40,660 bases of DNA from a bacterium (GTDB lineage: Bacteria > JAJRZV01), in contig JAJRZV010000093.1 in assembly GCA_024275095.1 (NCBI GenBank), forward strand, positions 1 through 40,660, in the 5' to 3' direction. Both the position numbers and the translations under genes were made by a program. The notes under the pieces were generated by a model. The model was not told where the DNA came from, ran no database searches, and was given only the letters and a program-made list of their open reading frames with translations. This document shows, in pieces, positions 34,074 through 40,660 of the stretch (positions are counted from its first letter, which is position 1; each line of letters starts with the position of its first letter).

Positions 34074-34985
34074 ATGAAAGTAGCAGGCTTTGACATTGGA
34101 ACAAATACTGTTAGATGTGTCGTACTTGAAAAGAGAGACGGGAAATGGAGGCACTTACACTACTATCGGAAGGTCACCCGCCTTGGAGAGGGACTCGTTT
34201 CTACGGGAGTGATCAGTGACTCCGCATTTCACAGGACTGAACAGGCTCTGATGACATTGAGGGCAGAGATTGAACGCATGGGTGTAGAGTGCATATGTGC
34301 AGCCGGAACTTATTCTTTCAGGCAAGCGCATAACGGAGAAGAAGTCGCGAAGAAGATCGGGCTTATATTGAAAAGACCGGTACGCATCCTGTCTTCAGAG
34401 GAAGAGGCTTCCCTTATGGTAAAAGGCGTTTTTCTCACTCTTTCGCCTTTTACAGGTGATGCGATATGTGTGGATATAGGTGGTGGTAGCACGGAATGTA
34501 TCCGCCTCAGAGCCGGCGAGGTGGTCAGTGCCGTTTCTCTCCCTACCGGGGTGGTGACTCTTGTGGAAGAGTATCTCAGTACGGACCCGCCTTCACAAGA
34601 TGATCTGACACGTATATATCATAAGGTGAAGACGGATATTTTAAATTCCCCAGTAGACGTGAAGGGGGCGAGGCGCATTTATGGAAACTGTGGAACTTTT
34701 TCGGCACTTGCCATGATGAATCTGGGTCTCCAATCGTATGAGCGGGAAAAGTTGCATGGTTATATAATAAAAAGGGAAGATTTTGAAAGGTTAAAGCAGA
34801 AAATCGTTCTTTCGCACAGAGCGGAGAGGATTAAGATGCCGGGTATCGGCAGGGGAAGAGAGGACGTGATTATAGCAGGAGTGGTTTTACTTCAGGTGTT
34901 GATGGAGCTTTCAGGGGCAGGAGAGCTGGTCGTCAGCGAAGACGGCTGGCTGGAAGCATTCACCCTGCAGGAGTGTGGAACTTGA
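34074..34985 (+). CDS. Ppx/GppA-family phosphatase
   Basis: 303-residue ASKHA-fold hydrolase that acts on polyphosphate or pppGpp. Seen: MKVAGFDIGTNTVRCVVLEK (phosphate-1 loop), RILSSEEEASLMVKGV, the phosphate-2 motif ICVDIGGGSTECI, SLPTGVVTLVEEYL and RIYGNCGTFSALAMM. It is the short form, lacking the C-terminal HD domain of long GppA/Ppx. The substrate cannot be decided. Its stop overlaps the next start (TTGA). Confidence 0.9.
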   Translation: MKVAGFDIGTNTVRCVVLEKRDGKWRHLHYYRKVTRLGEGLVSTGVISDSAFHRTEQALMTLRAEIERMGVECICAAGTYSFRQAHNGEEVAKKIGLILKRPVRILSSEEEASLMVKGVFLTLSPFTGDAICVDIGGGSTECIRLRAGEVVSAVSLPTGVVTLVEEYLSTDPPSQDDLTRIYHKVKTDILNSPVDVKGARRIYGNCGTFSALAMMNLGLQSYEREKLHGYIIKREDFERLKQKIVLSHRAERIKMPGIGRGREDVIIAGVVLLQVLMELSGAGELVVSEDGWLEAFTLQECGT

Positions 34986-35659
34986 AGAAAAGGGTAAGGG
35001 CTGTGGCGTCCCAGCTGTGGAAGTGGTTTAAGTATTATTTTGGCGGAGGCCTCGTTGCTATCGCGCCCCTTCTTGTAACAGGGTATATCATTGTTTTCCT
35101 CATTCGCCAGGTAGATAAAATTTTCCTGTTTCTATTGCCACAGCAGTGGGAGTTTATCGTACGTTTCCCGGGATTTAGCGTGGTGGCTACTGTGGTTATT
35201 ATTACCCTCACGGGGGTTGTGGTACGAAATCGCGTGGGCAGGGCGCTCCAGAGAATTGTAGAATTTATTGTCCAGAAGGTTCCTCTGGCGCGTACCATCT
35301 ATCAGGCCATTAAGCAATTCATGGTTGCTTTTGTAGAAGGAGAAGATGATCGCTTTAAGCGAGCGGTTGCTTTCGAGTATCCACGCAAAGGAATTTATGC
35401 CATCGGGTTTGTCACAGGTGAAGCCAAAGGAATTCTCAAGCACGATGAAGATGTAAACTACTTAAGCGTGTTCCTCCCCACCACTCCAAATCCCACGTCT
35501 GGGTTTTATTTGATGGTACCTGAAAAAGAGACAGTCCCTGTTGATGCAAGCATAGAAGATGTTTTTCGGTTAATTATTTCCGGAGGCATAGCGGAACTGG
35601 AAGAAAGTGAGAAAATACCCCGGAACGGTGATTGTAAAAATAAAAACAAAGGAAAATAA
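34982..35659 (+). CDS. DUF502-family membrane protein
   Basis: 225 residues. Two N-terminal membrane helices (GGGLVAIAPLLVTGYIIVFL and FSVVATVVIITLTGVVV) are followed by the conserved cytosolic block VPLARTIYQAIKQFMVAFVE, FVTGEAKGIL, VFLPTTPNPTSGFYLMVPEK and a charged tail. These are features of DUF502; function unknown, thought to act in the envelope. I chose TTG 34982 because AGGAG lies eight bases upstream; a GTG nine bases earlier overlaps that site. Overlaps the phosphatase gene by 4 bases. Confidence 0.88.
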   Translation: MKKRVRAVASQLWKWFKYYFGGGLVAIAPLLVTGYIIVFLIRQVDKIFLFLLPQQWEFIVRFPGFSVVATVVIITLTGVVVRNRVGRALQRIVEFIVQKVPLARTIYQAIKQFMVAFVEGEDDRFKRAVAFEYPRKGIYAIGFVTGEAKGILKHDEDVNYLSVFLPTTPNPTSGFYLMVPEKETVPVDASIEDVFRLIISGGIAELEESEKIPRNGDCKNKNKGK

Positions 35660-35665
35660 AAACGA

Positions 35666-37219
35666 ATGGGAAAAGGAGTGACCAGGCGCATTACATATTC
35701 GATCCGCATGAGAGAATTCATCGCTGTTTTTATTATTCTTTCGCTGGTGGGTCTTAAAGCCGCAGGTTTTGAGAAGTTTCGTGCTTCATGGAAGTGGATC
35801 GGGCTGTTTTCGATTTTCGTTTTTCTCTCTCTTGCAGTGCATCGGTTTCTACAGCGGCTTTACCGGGATATACCGGCGGTACTTTACGGGGCCGCGTTCC
35901 TGGATGTTGTGGGTGTGTGCGGAACAGTTGCTCTGGTTCGATATCCAGGCAATCCCTATGTCACTCTTTTCCCCCTCGCTGCGGCTACCTGGGCTGTACT
36001 CGCTCCGGGGAATTACGTCCACTTTGTAAATGTTTTAAGTGCTGGTTTCTGGTTTTCCTGGAAAATGGGTATGGAAAAGGTGGCATTTTTCCACGCGTTT
36101 CTGGAAGGCACCGTGATTCTTGCGGTCATGTATGCCGTCTCCGTGGGCTTGGGGCAGGTGGTTCGTGCGCTTGAGAAGAAGCGAAAAGAGGTTGTAGAGC
36201 TTAACAAGAAACTTTCGGCCGAGAAACGTGAATTGAAGGATTATGCCGACGAGGTCTTGAGTTTTACCAGCGAGGTGGAGTTTAAAAAAGAAATGTCCGA
36301 AAGGGCTCGCAAACGTTACGAAATTCTTTTTGCCCTCTCGAAAAGGTTGAGGGATACAGACGGTGAAAATATCGAATGGATTACCAGCATTTTTATGAAG
36401 ACGCTCCTGGAACATTGTGAATCTTTTTATATGGCTACCAGCTGGCGTTTGAGGAACAAGATTTCTGTGAAAGAGATGGGTAAAAAGCCCGAAGATGAAC
36501 ACCTGCGTTCATCCATATCGAGAGCGCTCGCTGGAGCGGAAGAAGTTCCCCTTCCTCCCGAGGTTGCGATTGCCCGCCACACCCTCGGAGATAAAGACCA
36601 CGTGGCAATTGCCGTGTTGTTTGCATCTCCGTATTTTGCAGATTATTACTCAGATGTTGTTGATGAGAGCTGCCGCATTCTCGCTGTGGAAATCATGCGT
36701 CTCAAATACACAGATGCTCTTAAACGTTTAACCATCACCGACGATCTTACCGGTCTTTACAATCACCGTTATTTTCATCAGCGCCTGGAAGAGGAAAAAG
36801 ACAGGTGCATCAGGATGAACGTGCCGCTTTCACTGATCATGCTGGATTTTGACCAGTTTAAAGCAATCAATGACCAGTACGGCCATCTTTTCGGAGACAG
36901 GGTATTGAAAGAATCAGCTGCCCGGTTAAAGACCTCATGTCGCAGAACAGATATAATATGTAGATACGGCGGCGAAGAATTTACAGTGATTCTTCCCGGA
37001 ACCTCTCTTGAGGGGGCGGTACAGGTGGCAGAAAAGATTCGCCAGGCGTTTGAAAAACCGCTTGAGCAGCTTACTCCTTCGGTGAAGGTTACTGTGTCGC
37101 TTGGTGTTTCGGCACTTCGGGCAGGGGAGACCAGCACATCGGAACTTGTTGCGCGGGCTGACACAGCGCTTTTAACTGCAAAACGTAACGGCCGCAATCG
37201 GGTGGAGGTGTACGGGTGA
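35666..37219 (+). CDS. Membrane-bound diguanylate cyclase (GGDEF)
   Basis: 517 residues. Five or six N-terminal membrane helices (about 15-165), a coiled coil (VRALEKKRKEVVELNKKL onward), a GAF-like middle part (about 215-350), then a GGDEF domain from ITDDLTGLYNHRYFHQRLEE. The active site is GGEEF at 435-439, and the inhibitory I-site RxxD (Arg426-Asp429) sits five residues before it, so it should make c-di-GMP with product inhibition. Signal sensed unknown. Overlaps the ExbD gene by 4 bases. A later ATG at 35708 is an alternative start. Confidence 0.92.
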   Translation: MGKGVTRRITYSIRMREFIAVFIILSLVGLKAAGFEKFRASWKWIGLFSIFVFLSLAVHRFLQRLYRDIPAVLYGAAFLDVVGVCGTVALVRYPGNPYVTLFPLAAATWAVLAPGNYVHFVNVLSAGFWFSWKMGMEKVAFFHAFLEGTVILAVMYAVSVGLGQVVRALEKKRKEVVELNKKLSAEKRELKDYADEVLSFTSEVEFKKEMSERARKRYEILFALSKRLRDTDGENIEWITSIFMKTLLEHCESFYMATSWRLRNKISVKEMGKKPEDEHLRSSISRALAGAEEVPLPPEVAIARHTLGDKDHVAIAVLFASPYFADYYSDVVDESCRILAVEIMRLKYTDALKRLTITDDLTGLYNHRYFHQRLEEEKDRCIRMNVPLSLIMLDFDQFKAINDQYGHLFGDRVLKESAARLKTSCRRTDIICRYGGEEFTVILPGTSLEGAVQVAEKIRQAFEKPLEQLTPSVKVTVSLGVSALRAGETSTSELVARADTALLTAKRNGRNRVEVYG

Positions 37220-37623
37220 ATTTTCGGTTCCATCATCAAAGGCGGGGTGGTTCTATTCTTGACATTACCCCACTTGTTGACACGGTTTTTAATCTGATGA
37301 TTTTTTTCGCTCTTTCCATGAATTTTATTGCCACGCCAGGATTTAAAGTAAAATTACCTGAGGCTTCGAGTGCTACACCGGTGAGGGAGAGGAAAAATCT
37401 CGAGGTTGTTATAAAGGCTGACGGCAATATATATATTGATAGTGACGTGATAATGGACATTCGTAAAGAAATGAAAAAGCGTTTTCACACGGGCATGTAC
37501 AGGGCTGTGATAATAAAAGCTGATTCGCGCACCCCACACGGTCGTGTTGTTGAGGTGCTTGATGCCGCAAAGGCAGCGGGTTTCAGGATGCTCGCTATTG
37601 CTACGGGACCAAGAAGGCAATGA
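37216..37623 (+). CDS. ExbD/TolR-family protein
   Basis: 135 residues: short cytosolic start with RRGGSILDITPLVDTVFNLM, one membrane helix containing the conserved Asp22 used in proton-driven ExbBD/TolQR motors, and a periplasmic domain (KNLEVVIKADGNIYIDSDVI ... HGRVVEVLDAAKAAGFRMLA). Starts at a GTG overlapping the cyclase stop. No ExbB/TolQ partner is in the window, so the stator pentamer must be encoded elsewhere. Which energy-using system it serves is not shown. Confidence 0.88.
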   Translation: MNFRFHHQRRGGSILDITPLVDTVFNLMIFFALSMNFIATPGFKVKLPEASSATPVRERKNLEVVIKADGNIYIDSDVIMDIRKEMKKRFHTGMYRAVIIKADSRTPHGRVVEVLDAAKAAGFRMLAIATGPRRQ

Positions 37624-37940
37624 CTCGGCAGCAAAAGCGTGCGATAGCGATAGCATTTGTCGTATCTGTCGTTTTGTTTCTGTACGCCATTTTTAATAAA
37701 ACAGGTGTTATAACAATGCTCGCCAAGAAGGACGATATGTATGCCATACAGAGAGAAAATCAGAGGCTCAGGGAAGAGAATGAAAAGCTCAAAGAAGAAT
37801 TGAAAAAATTGAAGTCTGACAGGGAATACCTGGAGATGCTGGTGAGGGAAAAACTGGAAGTGGTCAAAGATGACGAAATTCTTGTAAAGTTTTTAAAAAA
37901 TAGAGAAAGTTCCCGGGACAGAAAAGGCGAAAACAGGTGA
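37620..37940 (+). CDS. FtsB/DivIC-like septum protein
   Basis: 106-residue bitopic protein: a basic N-terminus, one membrane helix (AIAIAFVVSVVLFLYAIF), a coiled coil (YAIQRENQRLREENEKLKEE and LKKLKSDREYLEMLVREKL) and a charged tail. YLEMLVREKLEVVKDDEILVKF matches the FtsB/DivIC ending. These proteins link FtsL, FtsQ and the cell-division synthase. Short overlaps on both sides (ATGA, GTGA) put it in the same operon as ExbD and the potassium transporter. FtsB and DivIC cannot be told apart here. Confidence 0.8.
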   Translation: MTRQQKRAIAIAFVVSVVLFLYAIFNKTGVITMLAKKDDMYAIQRENQRLREENEKLKEELKKLKSDREYLEMLVREKLEVVKDDEILVKFLKNRESSRDRKGENR

Positions 37941-39252
37941 AGAAACAACTGACTCCTCCGCAACTGCTGACGTTGAGTTTTATTTTTCTTATTGGAACAG
38001 GAACCGTGCTTCTGAAACTGCCCTATTCAGCCCGCCCCCATCTTACATGGTTGGAGGCTTTTTTCACCTCTGCATCTGCCGTGTGTGTAACAGGACTTAC
38101 AGTGATTGACGTAGGATCCCGCCTCACATCGTTCGGGCAATGGGTGTTGCTGGTTCTCATACAGCTTGGTGGTTTGGGACTTATGAGTTTTTCTGTAGCG
38201 ACTCTTTATCTTCTTCGCGGCGTATCGTCTATTGCGGGTAGAGACGCTATTAAAAGCACTTTTTCGCCCCATGAAATGCTGGAAGTGAAAAACCTTCTGC
38301 GCAAGGTTTTTCTTTATACATTCAGTATTGAAGCGGCAGGAGCGGGAGTTTTTTTTTAGCCTGGTTTCGGGAAGAGAGCATCTTTCATACTCTCTTTAGT
38401 GCAATTTTTCATGCTGTGTCTGCCTTCTGCAATGCCGGGTTTTCACTTTACAGTACCAGCCTGGAAGCTTTTTACAACAGACCGCTAACCGTGATAACGT
38501 TTTCGCTTCTTATCATTGCAGGCGGCCTGGGCTTTTTTACTCTTGATGATGTCGTCAATCGAGTTCGATTAAGAAGCAGGCGCTTCTCGCTCAATACAAA
38601 GCTGGTGCTTGTATCTACGGGGCTTTTACTGGCAGGAGGTACAGTATTAATCTTTTTGCTTGAGAGGAACGGTGCTCTTGCCGCTCAGTCGTGGCCGGTG
38701 GGATTGCTCAATGCTTTTTTCCAGGCTGTCACATCGCGGACAGCAGGTTTTAATACCCTGCCCATAGGAGTCCTTGCCCCTGCTTCAGCAGTTGTTCTTA
38801 TCTGCCTTATGTTTATCGGTGCATCTTCAGGGTCCTGTGGAGGTGGCATAAAAACGGGGACAATTTCCGTGATTATGCTTACCATCAAATCTTCTCTTAT
38901 GGGGAAGGAACAGGTGGAGGCGTTCAGCAAAAGCATACCCAACGAGGTGGTATTCAGGGCCGTAACTGTTGTCGTGGGTGCAGCACTCCTCGTTTTCACG
39001 GGGTGTATTGTTATTCTCGCGGTTGAAGGAACACGGTTTTACTTTCTCGATGTGATTTTTGAAGTTGTTTCAGCGTTTGGCACTGTAGGGCTTTCCCGGG
39101 GAATCACCACTCAGCTCAGCCCCGCATCTCAAGTAACGCTGACCCTTCTCATGTTCGGTGGCCGCGTGGGACTCCTGAATCTTGCATTTGCTGTGAGGCG
39201 TCTGGAGGCCGCCCGCATTGAATATCCTGAAGAGAATGTGATGATAGGATAG
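37937..39252 (+). pseudogene. ktrB: KtrB/TrkH-type potassium transporter, frameshifted at a T9 run
   Basis: Inner-membrane K+ translocating subunit of Ktr/Trk. The first frame (GTG 37937 to TAG 38359) ends in EAAGAGVFF; the remainder, LAWFREESIFHTLFSAIFHAV onward, continues in the -1 frame to 39252. The switch falls in a run of nine T (38349-38357); one more T, or a -1 slip, gives one 438-residue chain, normal for KtrB. The four selectivity loops are present: VCVTGLTV, SAFCNAGFS, SRTAGFNT and FGTVGLS. Sequence error, programmed or transcriptional slippage, or phase variation would each explain this. No KtrA/TrkA gene is in the window. Confidence 0.88.
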
Positions 39253-39258
39253 GATCCG

Positions 39259-40212
39259 ATGAAGAAAGTTTACACGCTAAAGAAGGCACGGGAGAACAGG
39301 CCATGGGGGGTCATGGCCATAGGCGTGTTTGATGGAGTCCACTTGGGACATCGTGACATTCTGAAAACTACTCGTGAACTTGCAAGAAAAATGAAGACGG
39401 TGGCATCGGTAATGACATTCCATCCTCATCCAGACGTGGTCCTCGGTAAAAGGCTGTCCTTGCAACTCATCTGTTCTCTCGAGGAGCGGTTGAGATTGCT
39501 CGAACATGAACACGTCGAAAAGTGCTTAATAATGGTTTTGGATAAAGAGTTTTCCCTTACGCCTCCTGAGAGATTTGTAAACAATATATTGGTGGAAGTC
39601 CTTGGGGTCTCGGGGGTTGTGGTGGGGGAAAACTTTCGGTTTGGCAGGGATGCAGCTGCGGATGCGTTTGTCCTTCGTGAGCTTCTTAAAGAACACCGCG
39701 TCCCCGTTGAAATCGTGCCCAGGAAGGCCCTTGACGGTGAGGTCATATCCAGCTCGTATATACGCCAGAGACTTTCTTCAGGGCATGTTGAGGTCGCGAA
39801 TCGTTATCTCGGGCATGCTTATTCTGTGACAGGTGCAGTTGTTCAGGGCAGGGGACTGGGAAAAAGGATCGGTTTTCCCACGGTAAACATAAAACCGTTT
39901 TGGCGCGTAATCCTTCTTGAGGGAGTGTATGCCGTTCGGATGTGGACAGGTGAGGCGCTCGTGGATGGGGTGGCTCACTGGGGCAGGCGTCCAACTCTTA
40001 ATGAAGATACTCCCGTGCTGGAGGTTCATGTTTTGAGGGAAAGCCTGAACATTCCGCCGGAGAGGAAGGTTCGTGTTTATTTTCTGCACTGGCTTCGCGA
40101 GGTTCAACGTTTTCCCAGTCTTGAAGCATTGAAAAACCAGATAACACAGGACGTGGAAAAAGCAGAGAAATATTTTGCGGGTGTGGAAAAAGTTTTTGAA
40201 CCGGGCATGTAA
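39259..40212 (+). CDS. ribF: Bifunctional riboflavin kinase/FAD synthetase
   Basis: 317 residues. N-terminal FMN adenylyltransferase: MAIGVFDGVHLGHRDIL, VMTFHPHPDVVLGKR, ENFRFGRDAAADAF and ISSSYIRQRLSSGHV. C-terminal riboflavin kinase: GRGLGKRIGFPTVNI, LEGVYAVRM, EVHVLRES and VYFLHWLREVQRF. Makes FMN and FAD, needed by the ETF and LhgO in this window. ATG at 39259, six bases after ktrB. Length is normal. Confidence 0.95.
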   Translation: MKKVYTLKKARENRPWGVMAIGVFDGVHLGHRDILKTTRELARKMKTVASVMTFHPHPDVVLGKRLSLQLICSLEERLRLLEHEHVEKCLIMVLDKEFSLTPPERFVNNILVEVLGVSGVVVGENFRFGRDAAADAFVLRELLKEHRVPVEIVPRKALDGEVISSSYIRQRLSSGHVEVANRYLGHAYSVTGAVVQGRGLGKRIGFPTVNIKPFWRVILLEGVYAVRMWTGEALVDGVAHWGRRPTLNEDTPVLEVHVLRESLNIPPERKVRVYFLHWLREVQRFPSLEALKNQITQDVEKAEKYFAGVEKVFEPGM

Positions 40213-40420
40213 TCACAACTCCACAACACCCCTGCGTATGTACCGGGGTTGATGTTTGGGGAGGGCGAGGTTGAAAACAGAATTTTTATAATTTTCCCAC
40301 TACCAACCTGTTGAGTTTTTTGCTGATTGCGAAAAAGATATGAGGAAATGGCTCAAAAACTGATGAATTTTGAAAGGTTTTAACGGACATGAGAGGGATT
40401 TCGGGTGTGAAGGGGTTCGT
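40213..40420. other. Intergenic region after ribF
   Basis: No gene seen. A weak hairpin CAACACCCC/GGGGTTG (about 40221-40252) is not followed by a T-run but could slow transcription at the operon end. The rest is AT-rich with no repeat that I can support. Confidence 0.4.
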
Positions 40421-40449
40421 TTGACTCGTGTAAGTGATGGAGTTACAAT
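40421..40449 (+). promoter_or_regulatory. Promoter of tRNA-Arg
   Basis: TTGACT (40421-40426), exactly 17 bases, TACAAT (40444-40449). The predicted start near 40456 is seven bases before the tRNA 5' end. Confidence 0.8.
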
Positions 40450-40462
40450 CAAAAAATCATCC

Positions 40463-40536
40463 GCCCCCGTAGCTCAGTAGGACAGAGCGACGGATTCCTA
40501 ATCCGTAGGCCGCAGGTTCGATTCCTGCCGGGGGCA
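40463..40536 (+). tRNA. tRNA-Arg (anticodon CCU)
   Basis: 74 bases. Acceptor arms GCCCCCG and CGGGGGC pair fully, with discriminator A; D arm GCTC/GAGC; anticodon stem ACGGA/TCCGT around TTCCTAA gives CCU, reading AGG; five-base variable loop; T arm GCAGG-TTCGATT-CCTGC. CCA is not encoded. Has its own strong promoter. Confidence 0.95.
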
Positions 40537-40660
40537 GGAGCGTGTTTCAGGGGGAGGGTGGGTGTAGTGGTTGTGGGTGGTGCGAGTGTGAAGTACGGAA
40601 GGAATCGAACGGCGTGAGCCGGTGGCGAGCGGAGCGAGCATATACGGAGCGCGTGTGGGA
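40537..40660. other. G-rich tail after tRNA-Arg
   Basis: Four G-runs (40550-40554, 40556-40558, 40560-40562, 40575-40577) could form a quadruplex. AGGAATCGAAC at 40600-40610 is the inverse of the T-arm part GTTCGATTCCT (40516-40526). CGGAGCG occurs twice near 40634-40655. Window ends here, so any larger element is cut. Confidence 0.4.

Noticed and set aside
1-40660. CRISPR arrays, insertion sequences, prophage genes
   Set aside because: No regular repeat-spacer array, transposase or phage protein was seen in any frame.

Overview
The window (about 40.7 kb, roughly 50% GC by eye) is a gene-dense piece of a bacterial chromosome with mostly housekeeping and central-metabolism genes. Two signal-peptide beta-barrel proteins and a lipoprotein point to a diderm (Gram-negative-type) cell. 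A PPi-dependent PEP/pyruvate enzyme, a FSA/TalC-type transaldolase, an ACT-domain malic enzyme and ETF genes suggest a heterotroph, perhaps a thermophile. The UDPGP-type nucleotidyltransferase and the general gene mix would fit a deep-branching spirochaete-like lineage, but this is a weak inference and I do not name a taxon.

Layout. 1-6235 (+): end of trpS, scpA, scpB, endonuclease V, a DMT permease, a purine NCS2 permease and an ACT-malic enzyme carrying an in-frame TAA. 6344-10068 (-): a beta-barrel protein and a large GH5 endoglycoceramidase-like lipoprotein. 10069-11287: a 1.2-kb stretch without intact genes, holding direct repeats, inverted repeats, hairpins and a probable decayed minus-strand gene. 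11288-12797: a small cupin and a convergent LhgO. 12940-18868: a galactose cluster (sodium symporter, 2-TM protein, galK, UDPGP-type pyrophosphorylase, convergent galE). 19045-21631: a FadR-like TetR regulator with a palindromic operator, then etfB-etfA and a clear terminator. 21637-25905 (-): a compact operon of DapL-type aminotransferase (in-frame TAA), folK, a RuBisCO-like protein (RLP), a beta-barrel protein and talC. 25990-27544 (+): an ArsA/HSP20 ATPase and a helical partner. 27724-40212 (+): glyQ, glyS, ppdK, gamma-carbonic anhydrase-like protein, Ppx/GppA, DUF502 protein, diguanylate cyclase, ExbD, FtsB-like protein, ktrB/trkH (frameshifted at T9) and ribF. The window ends with a tRNA-Arg(CCU) and a G-rich tail.

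How it works together. Genes are packed in operons with ATGA/GTGA/TTGA overlaps, and many internal genes have Shine-Dalgarno sites. Several operon-head genes instead have a sigma70-like promoter whose predicted start lies 0-3 nt from the ATG, i.e. leaderless transcripts. The gal cluster looks like a Leloir variant in which a UTP-dependent pyrophosphorylase replaces GalT. The FadR box matches, in its arms, the site known for Bacillus FadR upstream of ETF genes. The points most worth following are the RLP operon, the leaderless promoters, the zinc-ribbon-like insert in PPDK, and three interrupted conserved genes (two TAA codons in Ala-stop-Lys/Arg contexts and one T9 slip site).
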